Shown piece after piece: positions 1 through 10,655 of a stretch of 64,000 nt of DNA. How positions within the stretch are numbered: the stretch's first letter is position 1; the number at the start of each line of letters is the position of its first letter. The stretch lies in NCBI RefSeq assembly GCF_963576675.1, contig NC_088913.1, positions 75,391,001 through 75,455,000 on the forward strand, in the 5' to 3' direction. A model generated the notes under the pieces. It did not search any database. It saw only the letters and a list, made by a program, of their open reading frames with translations, and was not told the origin of the DNA. Origin of the DNA: Euphorbia lathyris. Lineage: Eukaryota > Streptophyta > Magnoliopsida > Malpighiales > Euphorbiaceae. The translations under genes and the position numbers were made by a program.

Positions 1-375
1 ATTATCGTTAGAAATTATATTTCTATACGGGTAATATTTTTCAAAATTTTTCACGAATCTCCGATACGATTTTAAGTAAAAATTGTCTCGAGTGAATGTA
101 TTTTAAATAAAAAATTCTTTATTCAATCTCTATTTTTATATCATGATACAATAAATCTTATTTTAATTTTCAATTAGGTTTATAGGCATTAAATTGAACT
201 AACAATTTTAGCTCAGTTTGATTTCGTCTTACATTAATACCAATTGAAGTTTTTAAGGAAACTTTAGCCATAATACATGTTGAATTTTAAGTCAATATAG
301 GATGAATGTGCTATTTTTCTTTTTCCCAAATTACAATTTTATAATTCATATTAATCAATCAATTAGTTGAATTCT

Positions 376-650
376 TAACTTTTGGCCACGATTGAGACCA
401 ACCTTATCACAATCGAGGTATGAAAGGGAAGAAAATTAAGTACCGTTTACTTTTGGCCACGGTTGCGACCACCCTTATCACAATCGAGGTATGGAAGGAA
501 CGTTTAAAAAATAATAATAATAATAAGCGTGTATAAGTTTAAAGTAACGATTGCGTCCACCCATGGCATGGTCGGTACCTCTTAAGCAAACACAAAGCAA
601 TAAAATACGTATAAAGTTACGATCAAGACCACCCTTATCTCGGGCGTAAC
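376..650 (+). repeat. Four degenerate repeats inside the Athila LTR
   Basis: Four successive units near 378, 449, 541 and 613 share a core resembling ACGATTGMGACCACCCTTAT, the first two followed by CACAATCGAGGTATG. Spacing is 65-90 bases. The same set is present at 12645-12916 in the other LTR. They lie in the U3 part, upstream of the palindrome and TATA box, so they could be regulatory repeats; this role is inferred. Confidence 0.7.
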
Positions 651-1313
651 TAAGCAATAATTAACCCAAGTACTTATTTAAAATAATATATCTCATATAT
701 TAGTTTAGGTTTGGAAAAGGAAATTTTGTACTTTGAAATGCCTTGAGACGAAAGACTCAATAACATGCGTGCTTACATTGTCCCGAATGCTTCAATTCCA
801 AATTGGAAATACAAGACGAGTGATATATCGTATATTGTACTAAGTTAGTTTGATATTTTGCGTATAAATTTTCCATGCGAAGTTAGTCTTTTCGGCTTAA
901 CTAATTTAAAAGGTAATACAGAGCTATATGCTTTATTTTCATTAAGAGATTAGTTAGAGAATAAATTCAGTGAAATTTTGCTCGGGACTAGCAAAAGATT
1001 AAGTGTGGCCCAAAATATTAAATTAACCATATTATATTCTTTTCCTTTTATTAAGCCCAAAATATACCTAAAGTATCATCAATAATTACATCAATATTGC
1101 TACGAATTTATGATATTTATAACCATTTAGAAAGCTTTTACTCTCGAATATGTTTCTTTCATGCAAGGTACATAAATATTTGGTGAAATCCAAATAGGAG
1201 TAAAAAAGAGCTCAAAAATAGAAGAAAAGCCCTACAAAAGGAGTCGAAGACGACGAAAATTAATAACGCCAAGTCGAGGACACGAACGAGAGCGAATAAG
1301 TGAAAAATGCTCT

Positions 1314-1353
1314 GTGCCGCGACCGCGGCCCCCACTATTCACGGTCGCGACAC
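1314..1353 (+). promoter_or_regulatory. GC-rich palindrome in left Athila LTR
   Basis: GTGCCGCGACCG pairs with CGGTCGCGACAC after a short loop, with one mismatch in 12. It lies about 200 bases upstream of the LTR TATA box. Related palindromes lie at 8339-8381, 10261-10305 and 13573-13612. Confidence 0.75.
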
Positions 1354-1556
1354 GTGTCCCTCAGCCTCTCTTTCCATTCGTCTGAAGTACAATTGATGCT
1401 TCCCCATTCTCGGTACGAGCAGGAGATTTTAGAGGCCTAGTTACACACTTTTGTTTTCGACGAAACACGATCGTTCGGGTGGATAAAGACGTCCTTTCGC
1501 AGCGGACACAATCCTTCACAACGGACACGACACTTCAATCAAGACTCTTCAACATC

Positions 1557-1564
1557 TATAAATA
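1557..1564 (+). promoter_or_regulatory. LTR TATA box (Athila, left)
   Basis: TATAAATA in the context ATCTATAAATAAAG. This is the best core promoter match in the LTR and is conserved at 13825-13832. It probably marks the U3/R boundary, with transcription starting about 30 bases downstream. Confidence 0.7.
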
Positions 1565-2530
1565 AAGAGTTGATGGAGAGTTGAAATATAGTGTGTTATA
1601 TGTGTAGAAGAAAGAGATTAGTGTAGAATTTATGCAGAAATTCTGAATCAAGTGATTCAGAAGTTAGATTTCGATTCTGTTCAAAAGCAATATGATGTAC
1701 ACACATTGTTTATTCAATAATAACAAACTCAGTAGCGTTTAGACATTGTTCCAATTTAGTTTTCATTTTGGTAGTGGACCGACCCAGTCTCTATTACGAA
1801 GATTCAACGAGAAGATTGAGTAGAGGATTCGCCCCTGAGCCTGACAAACTCTAACGAAACCCAAGGAAAGGATTGACAACCCGTTCACTTGCACGTCGTC
1901 GAAGAATTCAATGCTCCATGTTCTCTGTAAACTTGTATCAATTTATATTTCATCTAATAAAGTCTGTTCTATTCGATAGATTTTTATGCAGCACTTATGG
2001 TAACCAATCCACTAAAGTGACTGCTGGTGTTTTCATTAAAACGTAGTTTAATTCAAAATCTTTACAAGGAAAATTTGTTGAACACTTAGGCAAATTATTA
2101 TCTCGGTAGAGTTTTAATTTGGTTAAGGGCAATTATCCCGGATAAGGGTTTTGTCGCGTTCAAAGCCTATTAATTAGAGGTTCCATCATTTATTTCATCT
2201 TTATAATTCGTACAAAGTTTAAAGTTGTTTTCTTTGCTTAATGCAAACAAATATACTTGTTTACTTTTCTAAAGTACTAAAACGTTCCTGTTTTGCAAAT
2301 TCATTCTTAAATCAGATATTTTCTAACATCTTCACATTCTAATCTAACTCTTATTCTAGCAATTTCTAAACCAAAACCGATTTAAAACGATTTTCCCATA
2401 TTATAAACCTAAAAGTAAATTTAACCGATTCAGAATAAGTTTTTGTTGAAAAACATTCCCTGTGGGATCGATATCTTTTATTACTACAAGCGTATACCGT
2501 GCACTTGCGGAAATCGCTCAACAAGTTTTT

Positions 2531-2548
2531 TGGCGCCGTTGCCGGTGA
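2531..2548 (+). other. Primer binding site, tRNA-Asp type
   Basis: TGGCGCCGTTGCCGGTGA lies seven bases after the LTR end. It differs at one position from the complement of the plant tRNA-Asp 3' end (TGGCGCCGTTGCCGGGGA), the usual primer of Athila elements. The G-to-T change may be a post-insertion mutation. Confidence 0.9.
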
Positions 2549-2715
2549 ATGCCAAATTTTTTGACAAAATTTTAAATTTTTCGTGTTTTATTACGAATCT
2601 AGGTTTATTCATACTTATTCAAACTTTTACATTTTATTTATTTTTAATTATTAAAATATTTATTTTTCAAATTCTGTTTTGTAGGTAGTTTCGGTTCGTG
2701 TGAAATTTCAAGTTC

Positions 2716-4829
2716 ATGCGCAGTTCTCGAAGTTCGGGCACGTCACCAGATCCTATTGACCCAGAAATTGAAAGAACCCTTAAAAAGAATAAGAAAGAAA
2801 AGAAAAAGAAAAACAAAACCCCAATAAAAACTAAAATTACCGAGCCAGAAGTTATGGCCACACTTATGGATTACGCTAGGCCAGGAGTGGCCGGTGTAAC
2901 AAACAGTATAGTTAGACCCCAAATTAATGCAAACCAATTTGAAATTAAGCCTGCGTTGCTTAATATGTTGCAAAATAACGTAACGTTTTACGGGTTACCT
3001 AACGAAAATCCTAATACCCATTTGACAAATTTCTTAGAAATTTGTGACACTTTTAAAATTACAAATGTGACTGCAGAAGCAATCAATCTTCGCCTTTTTC
3101 CTTTTACTTTGAAGGATCGAGCCAAAGAGTGGTTAACTTCTATGCCAGCCGCATCAATTGAGACTTGGGAGCAATTAGCCCAAGCACTTTTATCAAAAAA
3201 ATTTCCTTTAGCAAAAACCGCAAGAGTCATTAAAGAGTTAACATCTTTTTCTCAAAATGATAGTGAAACGCTTTATGAGGCTTGGGAACGTTTTAAAGAA
3301 CTTCAACGTTTATGCCCACACCACCAATTGCCCGCTGAACTTTTAATGCAAACATTCTATAATGGACTAAATCCTACAACTAAGGTTCATTGGACGCTAT
3401 GTCTGGAGGGTTATTCATGAAGAAAACATCTGCCCAAGCAAGAGAACTTTTGGAGGAAATGGCAATCAACAGCTGTATGTGGCCCGCGGAACGTGGACAC
3501 CTACCATCAGTGAAACCATCATCCTCAACAACATCATCAGTTAAAGGTATAGTGAACCTTGATCCAGTAGCGATGTTGCAAGCCCAATTTTCTGCCTTAT
3601 CGCATAAAATTGATAGGTTTATGGCACCGTGTGATTCTAATGGTAAGCCAATCCAAACAGATGTGGATTACGAAGGTATGAGTGAAATTGAACAGGTAAA
3701 TTTTGTCCAAGGGCAAAACCAAAATAATAACCCTTATTCCAATACATATAATCCTGGATGGAGAAATCATCCTAACTTTAACTGGAGAGATAATAATAAT
3801 GCTAATACTAATCAAAATCGTACTACCAATTATCAAAATCTATCAAGAGATTCGATTAGCACTTTATCTTCTAAAATCGACAAATTCATTGATGCTATGA
3901 GCGGAAAAATAAGTAATCACGATGATGGTTTTAAACGGATCGAGAATAAAATTAAAAACCAATCATCTAGCATCCATAATTTGGAGATTCAAATTGGACA
4001 ACTGGCTAAATCAATTCCATCCCGCAAAGAGGGAAGTCTTTCAAGCCATACGGAAGAAAATCTGAAAGAGCATGTTAAGGCTATCACTCTTCGTTCAGGG
4101 AAAAACTACTTAGGCCCGGAAATGCCCGGAAATTCGACTTTACCTGGAACTGATTTATCGAAGCCCAAAGAGGATACATTAAAACAAAAAGATGCACCAA
4201 TTGACTCTAGTACAAAAACTTTTGTACCCAAACCACCTTTTCCACACAAAGTCCGCAACAAGGACTATGATAAACAACTTTTAACATTTTTAGACAAACT
4301 TAAAAATTTGCATATTAATTTGACGTTTATGGATGCAATTACGCAAATTCCCAATTATGGTAAATTCCTCAAAGATTTAATTTCAAAGAAAATCAGTTGG
4401 GAAGGAATTTCATCCATTTCACTAACTGAAGATTGCAGTTCGATTGTGTCAAGCAATTTGCCCACAAAACTCAAAGATCCCGGATGTTTTACCATTCCAT
4501 GTAAATTGGGCGATATAGAATTCCCAAGTTGTCTTTGTGATTTAGGAGCAAGCATAAACTTGATGCCATTATCTATTTTTAATAAGTTAGGCTTAGAAGA
4601 AGACATCAAATGTACCAATATGGTTTTACAATTAGCGGATCAAACCACTAAAAGACCATACGGTATAATTGAGGATGTTTTAGTTAAAGTTGACAAATTT
4701 ATTTTTCCTACCGATTTCGTTATTTTAGATTTTGCTTATGATGTAAATTGTCCGCTAATCTTTGGTAGATCGTTCATGAACACGGGACGTGCTCTAGTTG
4801 ATGTGTCGGAAGGGAAAGTAGTTTTATGA
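2716..4829 (+). pseudogene. Athila gag and protease, frameshifted
   Basis: The first frame (2716-3420, 234 codons) has a lysine-rich N-terminus and the Retrotrans_gag capsid domain (key residues: NP.THL..FLEICDTF, then AKEWL). Near 3388 the reading moves to the overlapping frame 3390-4829 (479 codons). That frame continues gag, passes an Asn-rich NPYSNTYNPGW stretch, and reaches a retropepsin-like domain with DLGAS as active-site triad and a FGRSF motif near the end. The frame shift is at the conserved point after KVHW, so it looks like a 1-base lesion and not programmed frameshifting. A TGA at 4827-4829 stops the frame; a TAA at 4911-4913 is a second in-frame stop before RT. Confidence 0.88.
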
Positions 4830-4967
4830 ATAGGAGATGATAAGATTGAGTTTGATATGAACCAAGCGATGAAATATCCTATGGAAGATTTCGCTTGTAT
4901 GAAACTTGATTAAATTGAAGAATGTGTAAATGACATTGTTCAAAAAGAAGAAATAATAGAACCTATA

Positions 4968-6338
4968 ATGAGTGAGGAACTAGAAGATAAGGACCCAGAA
5001 CCTTTGATTCGAGAAGATGGACCAGTTCCGCCTTCAATTGTAGTTCCACCTAAATTAGAACTTAAAGAATTACCAAGTCATTTGAGGTACGCTTTCTTAG
5101 GCGAAGGCGATTCTCTACCTATTATTATCTCTAACAAATTAACACAAGTCCAAGAAGAGAAATTGAAAGAAGTTGTTAGAAATAGGATAGGAAGTATGGG
5201 TTGGCAAATTTCAGACTTAAAAGGTATTAATCCAAGTATTGTAATGCATAGAATTCATTTAGAAGAAGATAAGCCACCTAAAGCGGATAGGCAAAGACGC
5301 CTAAATCCGAACATGAAAGAAGTAGTAAAAAATGAAATTACTAAACTTCTGGACAATGGAATCATCTACCCTATCTCGGATAGTGAATGGGTTAGTCCAA
5401 TCCATTGTGTGCCTAAAAAGGGAGGCATAACAGTTGTAAGGAATGAAGAAGGTGAATTAATACCTACGCAAACCACCACTGGTTGGAGGGTTTGTATAGA
5501 TTATAGAAATCTAAATAAAGCAACTAGGAAAGATCATTTTTCTCTTCCTTTCATTGATCAAATGATCGAAAGGATAGCTGGTCATGCTTTCTACTGTTTT
5601 CTTGATGGTTATTCCGGATTCTTTCAAATATACATTTACTCGGATGACCAAGATAAAACAACCTTCGCATGTCCTTACGGAACATTTGCATATAGAAGAA
5701 TGCCCTTTGGTCTATGTAACGCACCTGCAACATTTCAACGTTGTATGACTGCGATTTTTAATGATTTCATTGAAGATATCATGGAAGTTTTTATGGACGA
5801 TTTTTCAGTTTATGGAGATTCTTTTGATTCGTGCCTAGAAAATTTGGATAAAGTTTTGTCTAGGTGTGAAGAAACAAATTTGGTATTAAACTGGAAAAAA
5901 TGTCATTTCATGGTTGACGAAGGAATTGTTTTAGGTCACAAAATATCTGAAAAAGGATTAGAAGTAGATAGAGCAAAAACCTCAGTAATAGAGAAATTAC
6001 CCCCTCAAACTACTGTTAAGGGAGTAAGATCATTCTTAGGACATGCTGGTTTTTACAGAAGATTTATTAAAAAAATTTCTGTAATTTCCAAACCACTTAC
6101 TAATTTACTCATGAAAGATTCAACCTTTGATTTTAATGAAGAATGCGTTAAAGCGTTCGAAACATTGAAAACAGCTTTAGTCAGTGCACCTGTTATTGCT
6201 AAACCCGATTGGGATCTACCATTTGAAATTATGTGTGAAGCAAGTGATTTAGCTGTCGGATGTGTTTTAGGTCAAAGGAAAGATAAGAAACTTCATGTCA
6301 TTTATTATGCGGTCACACACTGTCTGGTGCACAATTAA
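4968..6338 (+). pseudogene. Athila reverse transcriptase domain
   Basis: The frame is the same as gag-pro but separated from it by two stops. It encodes a linker, then the RT fingers and palm: CVPKKGG, VCIDYRNLNKAT, FLDGYSGF, MPFGLCNAPATFQR, and the catalytic FMDD box (the FMDDFSVYG form is usual in Athila). The thumb follows with VRSFLGHAGFYRRFI, then the first part of RNase H (EASDLAVGCVLGQ). It ends at 6338 by a frameshift just where RNase H should read on through the tyrosine-rich segment. It would copy element RNA into DNA in cytoplasmic particles if whole. Confidence 0.9.
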
Positions 6339-6339
6339 A

Positions 6340-7953
6340 CTACACCACAACTGAGAAAGAAATGTTAGCCGTAGTTTTTGCATGTGACAAGTTTTTTCAT
6401 ATTTATTAGGTTCAAAAGTTATTATTTATACTGATCATGCAGCATTAAGATATTTATTTGCTAAGAAGGATGCAAAACCACGTCTAATTAGATGGGTTTT
6501 ATTGTTGCAAGAATTTGATATAGAAATAAAAGACAAAAAGGGAGATGAAAATCTTGTCGCCGATCATCTATTGAGACTTGAAGATGAAAACGGTCCTATA
6601 GGTGAAACTACCGGTATACGAGATGATTTCCCTGATGAACACCTCTATCAAATAAAAAGTGCCATGTCACCATGGTATGCAGATATTGCTAATTATCTTG
6701 CAGCCAATATTGTTCCGGAAGGATTAGATTTCCAACAAAAGAAGAAATTTTTCTTCGATATTAAACAATATTTTTGGGAAGATCCCTTTTTGTTCAAGAC
6801 TTGTGGTGACGGGATAATTAGGAGATGCGTTGGTGAAAATGAATACGAATCCATAATGTCGGAATGGCATTCTAGTTCTTATGGAGGACATAATGGAGTT
6901 AACAAGACAGCTGCTAGAATATTTGAAAGCGGTTTCTTTTGGCCTACGATGTTTAAGGACGTCCGTTCATTTATTACTCGTTGTGATAAGTGCCAAAGAA
7001 CAGGAAATCTAGGAAGGAAAGACGAGATGCCCCTCACAACCATATTAGAAGTTGAAGTCTTCGATATGTGGGGAATAGATTTCATGGGACCTTTTCCCCC
7101 TTCCAATGGTAAAACTTACATATTAGTTGCTGTCGATTATGTTTCGAAGTGGGTTGAAGCAATTGCAACCCCGACGAACGATTCTAAAGTTGTCATTAAT
7201 TTTCTTGACGATATATTCTGTAGATTTGGTTGTCCAAGAGTTATCGTTAGTGATGGCGGTACTCATTTTATAAACAAGAGTTTTGAAACGCTTATGAAAA
7301 AATATGGAGTACGCCACCGCATATCAACGTCGTACCATCCTCAGTCAAATGGTCAGGCGGAGATATCAAACAGAGAACTCAAATGGATTCTCGAAAAAAC
7401 AGTTTCATCTTCTAGAAAAGATTGGTCTTCTAAACTCAATAATGCGCTATGGGCATACCGTACTGCATTTAAAACACCAATAGGAATGACTCCGTACCGC
7501 TTAGTGTATGGGAAGGCATGTCATTTGCCAGTCGAATTAGAACACAAAGCCTATTGGGCTATTAGAGAACTAAACTTTGATTTACGACAAGCAGGTAAGA
7601 AACGTTTGCTCAATTTGAATGAGTTAGATGAGTTACGTCATCTATCTTACGAAAATGCAAAGATTTATAAAGAAAAAGTGAAAAAATGGCACGATGCCAA
7701 AATTAAAGTTAAACACTTTAATGTTGGGGATAAAGTGCTGTTATTTAATTCACGACTTCGTTTATTTCCAGGAAAACTTAAGTCCAGATGGATAGGACCA
7801 TATTTAGTCGTCAAAACATTCGATTATGGTTCTTTAGAACTGGAAGGTCCTACCGGAGTTCGATTCAAAGTTAATGGTAATCGATGTAAAATCTATTACG
7901 AAAATATTTTCCAACTAGGAATTGAGTTCGTAACAAGATTGTCTGACGTATAA
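6340..7953 (+). pseudogene. Athila RNase H (rest) and integrase
   Basis: The RNase H remainder is recognisable from 6340 (NYTTTEKEM, then [12 protein letters not shown]) but contains another frameshift near 6395. The open frame 6502-7953 (483 codons) completes RNase H (VADHLLRLE) and holds the whole integrase: HHCC zinc finger (WHSSSYGGH, then CDKCQRTG), DDE core ([26 protein letters not shown]), and a C-terminal GPY/F-like part (RWIGPYLVV). No chromodomain follows, as expected for Athila. The integrase frame itself is unbroken. Confidence 0.92.
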
Positions 7954-8338
7954 ATTACTCAGTTTTTCTTACACAGTTTATTTTGTTTTATTGTTTTTAT
8001 ATTTTTTTGTTCATTTATTTTATTTTATTTTGTTATATTTTATTTTATTTTATTTTATTTTTTCCAAAATGCCATTTTTATGATTAGATGACTTTATGTT
8101 ATGATTTAAATGCATAAAATATTTCTATTTCATGATTTTAGATTTAATTTTTAGGAAATTAAGATGAATTTGAAGTTTTAGGCAATTCTCTGCCGCAAAT
8201 TTAGAATTCCCTGCCGAGAATCCTCTTTTTTTAGAACAGTCCAAATAGGTTAGGATTTCTCTGTTCATACCGAGAATTTTAAATTCTCTACCGTGAATCG
8301 GGAGGTAGCTTAGACGCCTGATTTTCGCAAGGAAATCA
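7954..8338. other. Spacer between integrase and first accessory gene
   Basis: AT-rich, with TTTTA repeats (8035-8065). From about 8165 it holds several short inverted repeats of the form ATTCTC...GAGAAT (accgagaat, attctctaccg). The same motif follows the palindrome in the LTR and precedes the palindrome near 10190. Confidence 0.6.
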
Positions 8339-8381
8339 GCGTGTCGCGACCGCGGCTTTGCCATTCGCGGTCGCGACACGC
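8339..8381 (+). promoter_or_regulatory. Perfect 16-bp palindrome before accessory gene 1
   Basis: GCGTGTCGCGACCGCG (8339-8354) is the exact reverse complement of 8366-8381, with an 11-base loop. It lies 145 bases upstream of a TATA-like TTATAAAT (8524-8531) and about 260 bases before the ATG. It is the least decayed member of the palindrome family found in this element. Confidence 0.85.
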
Positions 8382-8523
8382 GTGTTTCCTGCACTATCAG
8401 GTCTGCAACACTCTAACCCTTTCGACGAACCTCTTGGCAAACGAAACATTAAGTTTCTTCATTTCCGAAAGGTGCAATTTATACCTTTTCATATTAAAAC
8501 GATACCTCTTTTCATTTAAACTC

Positions 8524-8531
8524 TTATAAAT
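8524..8531 (+). promoter_or_regulatory. Candidate TATA box of accessory gene 1
   Basis: TTATAAAT lies 107 bases upstream of the ATG at 8638. Palindrome, TATA and ATG occur in the same order and similar spacing as at 10261-10656. This is inferred from context only. Confidence 0.5.
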
Positions 8532-8637
8532 TAATCCTAGAGGATTCAAGTTCTGTTACAATTCTTTTCATCTTTGTCAGAACTCTGATTTTCTTCGCAA
8601 ACACCGTTCTTTACTAAAGTAACACAAACTTTGCACC

Positions 8638-9585
8638 ATGCCTACCAAGAACAAACCATCTAGGCACAATACTGCCTCAATCAACAAACGCCCAGACTTG
8701 TCCAAGCGATATGGGGCGCCTTTTCCTATCTTCAGTCACGATGAAGGTAGGCGTTATTGGAATCACCGTTACAAATTCTTCACCGGAATGTTGTATATGG
8801 ATGAATTTCTTAATAGCCAATTAGGCATTTCTGATGACATGAGCCGCTATATGGAGCGCCTAGGGTGGACAAAATTCGCCCAAATGCGATTTCCAATAAT
8901 AGGCGACTGGATACTCGAATTCTTCTGTACCGTGCGTTTTACTAATAAACGACGAATACGTCTCAGTTTTCGTCGAGAAGGCGAAATCTTCACTTTCGGC
9001 TATCCTGAGTTGCATGCTTGGTTTGGTTTTCCCCCGAGGGATACAATCAAACGTCATCCTGGACGAGACATGACATCCTCGGACATTTGGAGAATGCTCA
9101 CTGGATTCTGGCGATTCAATTCAAAACTCGCCTATAATCACTCTTTTCGCTCCAACTCCATGCTGTATTTACATAAATTTCTGTGTCACAGTTTATTCGG
9201 GCGCACATTCAGTAGTGTGGTCCGTGACACAGATTTGTATGTTCTTGGAGATATATTCCAGGGAAATGCAGTGGATTCTTCCAAAATTCTGATGGAAGGT
9301 CTTGTCGCCGCTTCTCGATCCAAAGATAAGAAGATTGGGTTCGGCAATATAATCTGTGGAATAATTCTCGGTTCAAAGGGTACTATTGATATCCCCTGGA
9401 GTGATGATGAATTCTTCCCGACAATTGACTATGAATTTCTCGAGCACAAAGGACTTGTGAAACGTGTCTTTCGAGCAGGGTCTCAATTTTTGTCTACACC
9501 GGAACGTGAAACTTTCGTGCAGTTTCAAATTGATCGTATTAAGGCTAGAAATATCCCGTTAGATAGGGATGAATATGTAGAATAG
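8638..9585 (+). CDS. ATHILA ORF1-family protein 1 (env-position accessory gene)
   Basis: An intact 315-codon frame starts with ATG in a good plant context (CACCATGCC). The protein matches the pattern of the ATHILA ORF-1 family (PF03078): LGISDDM...., a GW..F..MRFP segment, LEFF, an SFR block and a ..WFGFPP motif, roughly residues 60-140. It sits between integrase and the 3' LTR, the position of the env-like gene in Athila elements. I see no signal peptide or membrane segment, so an envelope role has no support here; the function of the family is unknown. The N-terminus is basic (MPTKNKPSRH). A homologous but diverged copy follows at 10656. It is the only gene of this element without a visible lesion. 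Confidence 0.82.
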   Translation: MPTKNKPSRHNTASINKRPDLSKRYGAPFPIFSHDEGRRYWNHRYKFFTGMLYMDEFLNSQLGISDDMSRYMERLGWTKFAQMRFPIIGDWILEFFCTVRFTNKRRIRLSFRREGEIFTFGYPELHAWFGFPPRDTIKRHPGRDMTSSDIWRMLTGFWRFNSKLAYNHSFRSNSMLYLHKFLCHSLFGRTFSSVVRDTDLYVLGDIFQGNAVDSSKILMEGLVAASRSKDKKIGFGNIICGIILGSKGTIDIPWSDDEFFPTIDYEFLEHKGLVKRVFRAGSQFLSTPERETFVQFQIDRIKARNIPLDRDEYVE

Positions 9586-10260
9586 TTTATGTTTTTCATT
9601 TTATTTTTTGTATATATTTTGTTTTGTATTAATTATTAGTTTGTTTTCATTACATGTACATATGTTAAAATAATAAAGATCTTATTTCATTCAATTCTTA
9701 ATTTTTATCCATTTGATCCATTATCTATACTTAGCATATTTCATATGAGTAATTTCTAATTTTTCTTACTAAAATTAAGATAAAAAGGATTCACTTGAAC
9801 TAATATGGTTTTCTATTTTTCCACACGTATATCTACATTTTATTTATAACTCAATTTCTTTTCAATGCATTAGGTTTTCATTTAATCAATTCAATTCATA
9901 TATTAAATATGTTTTACCATGCACTTATTATGCATTTAATATGGTTCTCTTAACTTATATGCATAAATGAACATTTAAGTTTCATTAATTCTTCATAATC
10001 AATTTATTATACTTTAATTCAATTTATTAAGTTTCCACCTTTGGTTTTCTTTGGAATTAATGACATTTATTTAAGTTTTAAGTGCAGGAACACTAAATAT
10101 TAAGTTCAGGAACCATTTCCTCAACAAAATTGCAAAAAAAAAAACCATGTCAAAAGGCACCAAAATAGGCCATTTTTACCAATTCTCTATCGAGAATTTA
10201 TTAATTCTCGGTATGAGCAGCAACTTTGGCAGAATTTCAGGGCAAAAATTGCCTGAACAT
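9586..10260. other. Spacer between the two accessory genes
   Basis: AT-rich non-coding DNA with no ORF of note. Near 10185-10230 it carries the ATTCTC/GAGAAT inverted repeats (CTATCGAGAATTTATTAATT, then CTCGGTATGAGCAG) that are also found next to the LTR palindrome. Confidence 0.6.
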
Positions 10261-10305
10261 CGCGTGCCGCGGCCGCGGCTTTGCCATTCGCGGTCGTGAC
10301 ACGCG
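10261..10305 (+). promoter_or_regulatory. Palindrome before accessory gene 2
   Basis: CGCGTGCCGCGGCCGCG pairs imperfectly with 10289-10305; the mismatches are transitions. The loop GCTTTGCCATT is identical to that at 8355-8365, so the two palindromes share an origin. A TATA box follows 88 bases downstream. Confidence 0.8.
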
Positions 10306-10392
10306 TATAATTTGCCCTTTTCAATTCGATTTTGCCACCAAATTTTGCCTATTCCTATTCATATTCTACCTATTCACCTACCTATACAACCC

Positions 10393-10400
10393 TATATAAA
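10393..10400 (+). promoter_or_regulatory. Candidate TATA box of accessory gene 2
   Basis: TATATAAA in the context CCCTATATAAACC, followed by a long CT-rich leader including a (TTC)n tract and then an ATG in a strong context. This is a convincing plant core promoter by appearance. Confidence 0.65.
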
Positions 10401-10585
10401 CCTACCTCTTACACAAACCTCACATCACCTCTATTTTTACCCAATCCCTTACTCTAAACTCTTCCCCAAAAATCTACTTTTACTCTTCCCAATTTATTCA
10501 CTCCAATTTCTATCCTCTTTTCTCTTTCAATCACTTCCAATTCAAAACCCCAACCTCATCTTTAAGCTTTACTTTTTCTCTCAAA

Positions 10586-10620
10586 TTCTTCTTCTTCTTC
10601 TTCTTCTTCTTCTTCTTCTT
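10586..10620 (+). repeat. (TTC)n microsatellite in 5' leader
   Basis: About eleven TTC units lie in the pyrimidine-rich stretch between the TATA box and the ATG at 10656. Such tracts are common in plant 5' leaders. A low-complexity reading frame crosses it but is not credible as a gene. Confidence 0.9.
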
Positions 10621-10655
10621 TTTCTCACACCCTACAAACACAAAACACCATCACC

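Larger units (their letters stand above)
1..2523 (+). repeat. Athila element 5' LTR (partial)
   Basis: Direct repeat of 12261-14791, ending ...CTCAACA just before the PBS. Differences from the right LTR are few. They include the lack of a short segment around 1412 (the ATTCTCGGTA repeat is single here, doubled at 13665-13700) and a local replacement near 1430. The LTR holds four degenerate repeats (376-650), a GC-rich palindrome (1314-1353) and a TATA box (1557-1564). The lack of coding potential agrees with an LTR. Confidence 0.93.

Noticed and set aside
3380..3420. Programmed frameshift between gag halves in Athila
   Set aside because: The shift falls inside the gag domain, not between gag and pol, and no slippery heptamer with a following stem is evident; a plain lesion fits better.
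8638..9585. Viral-type envelope gene
   Set aside because: Position matches the env-like gene of Athila elements, but there is no signal peptide, membrane segment or Cys pattern, so only the ATHILA-ORF1 family name is used.
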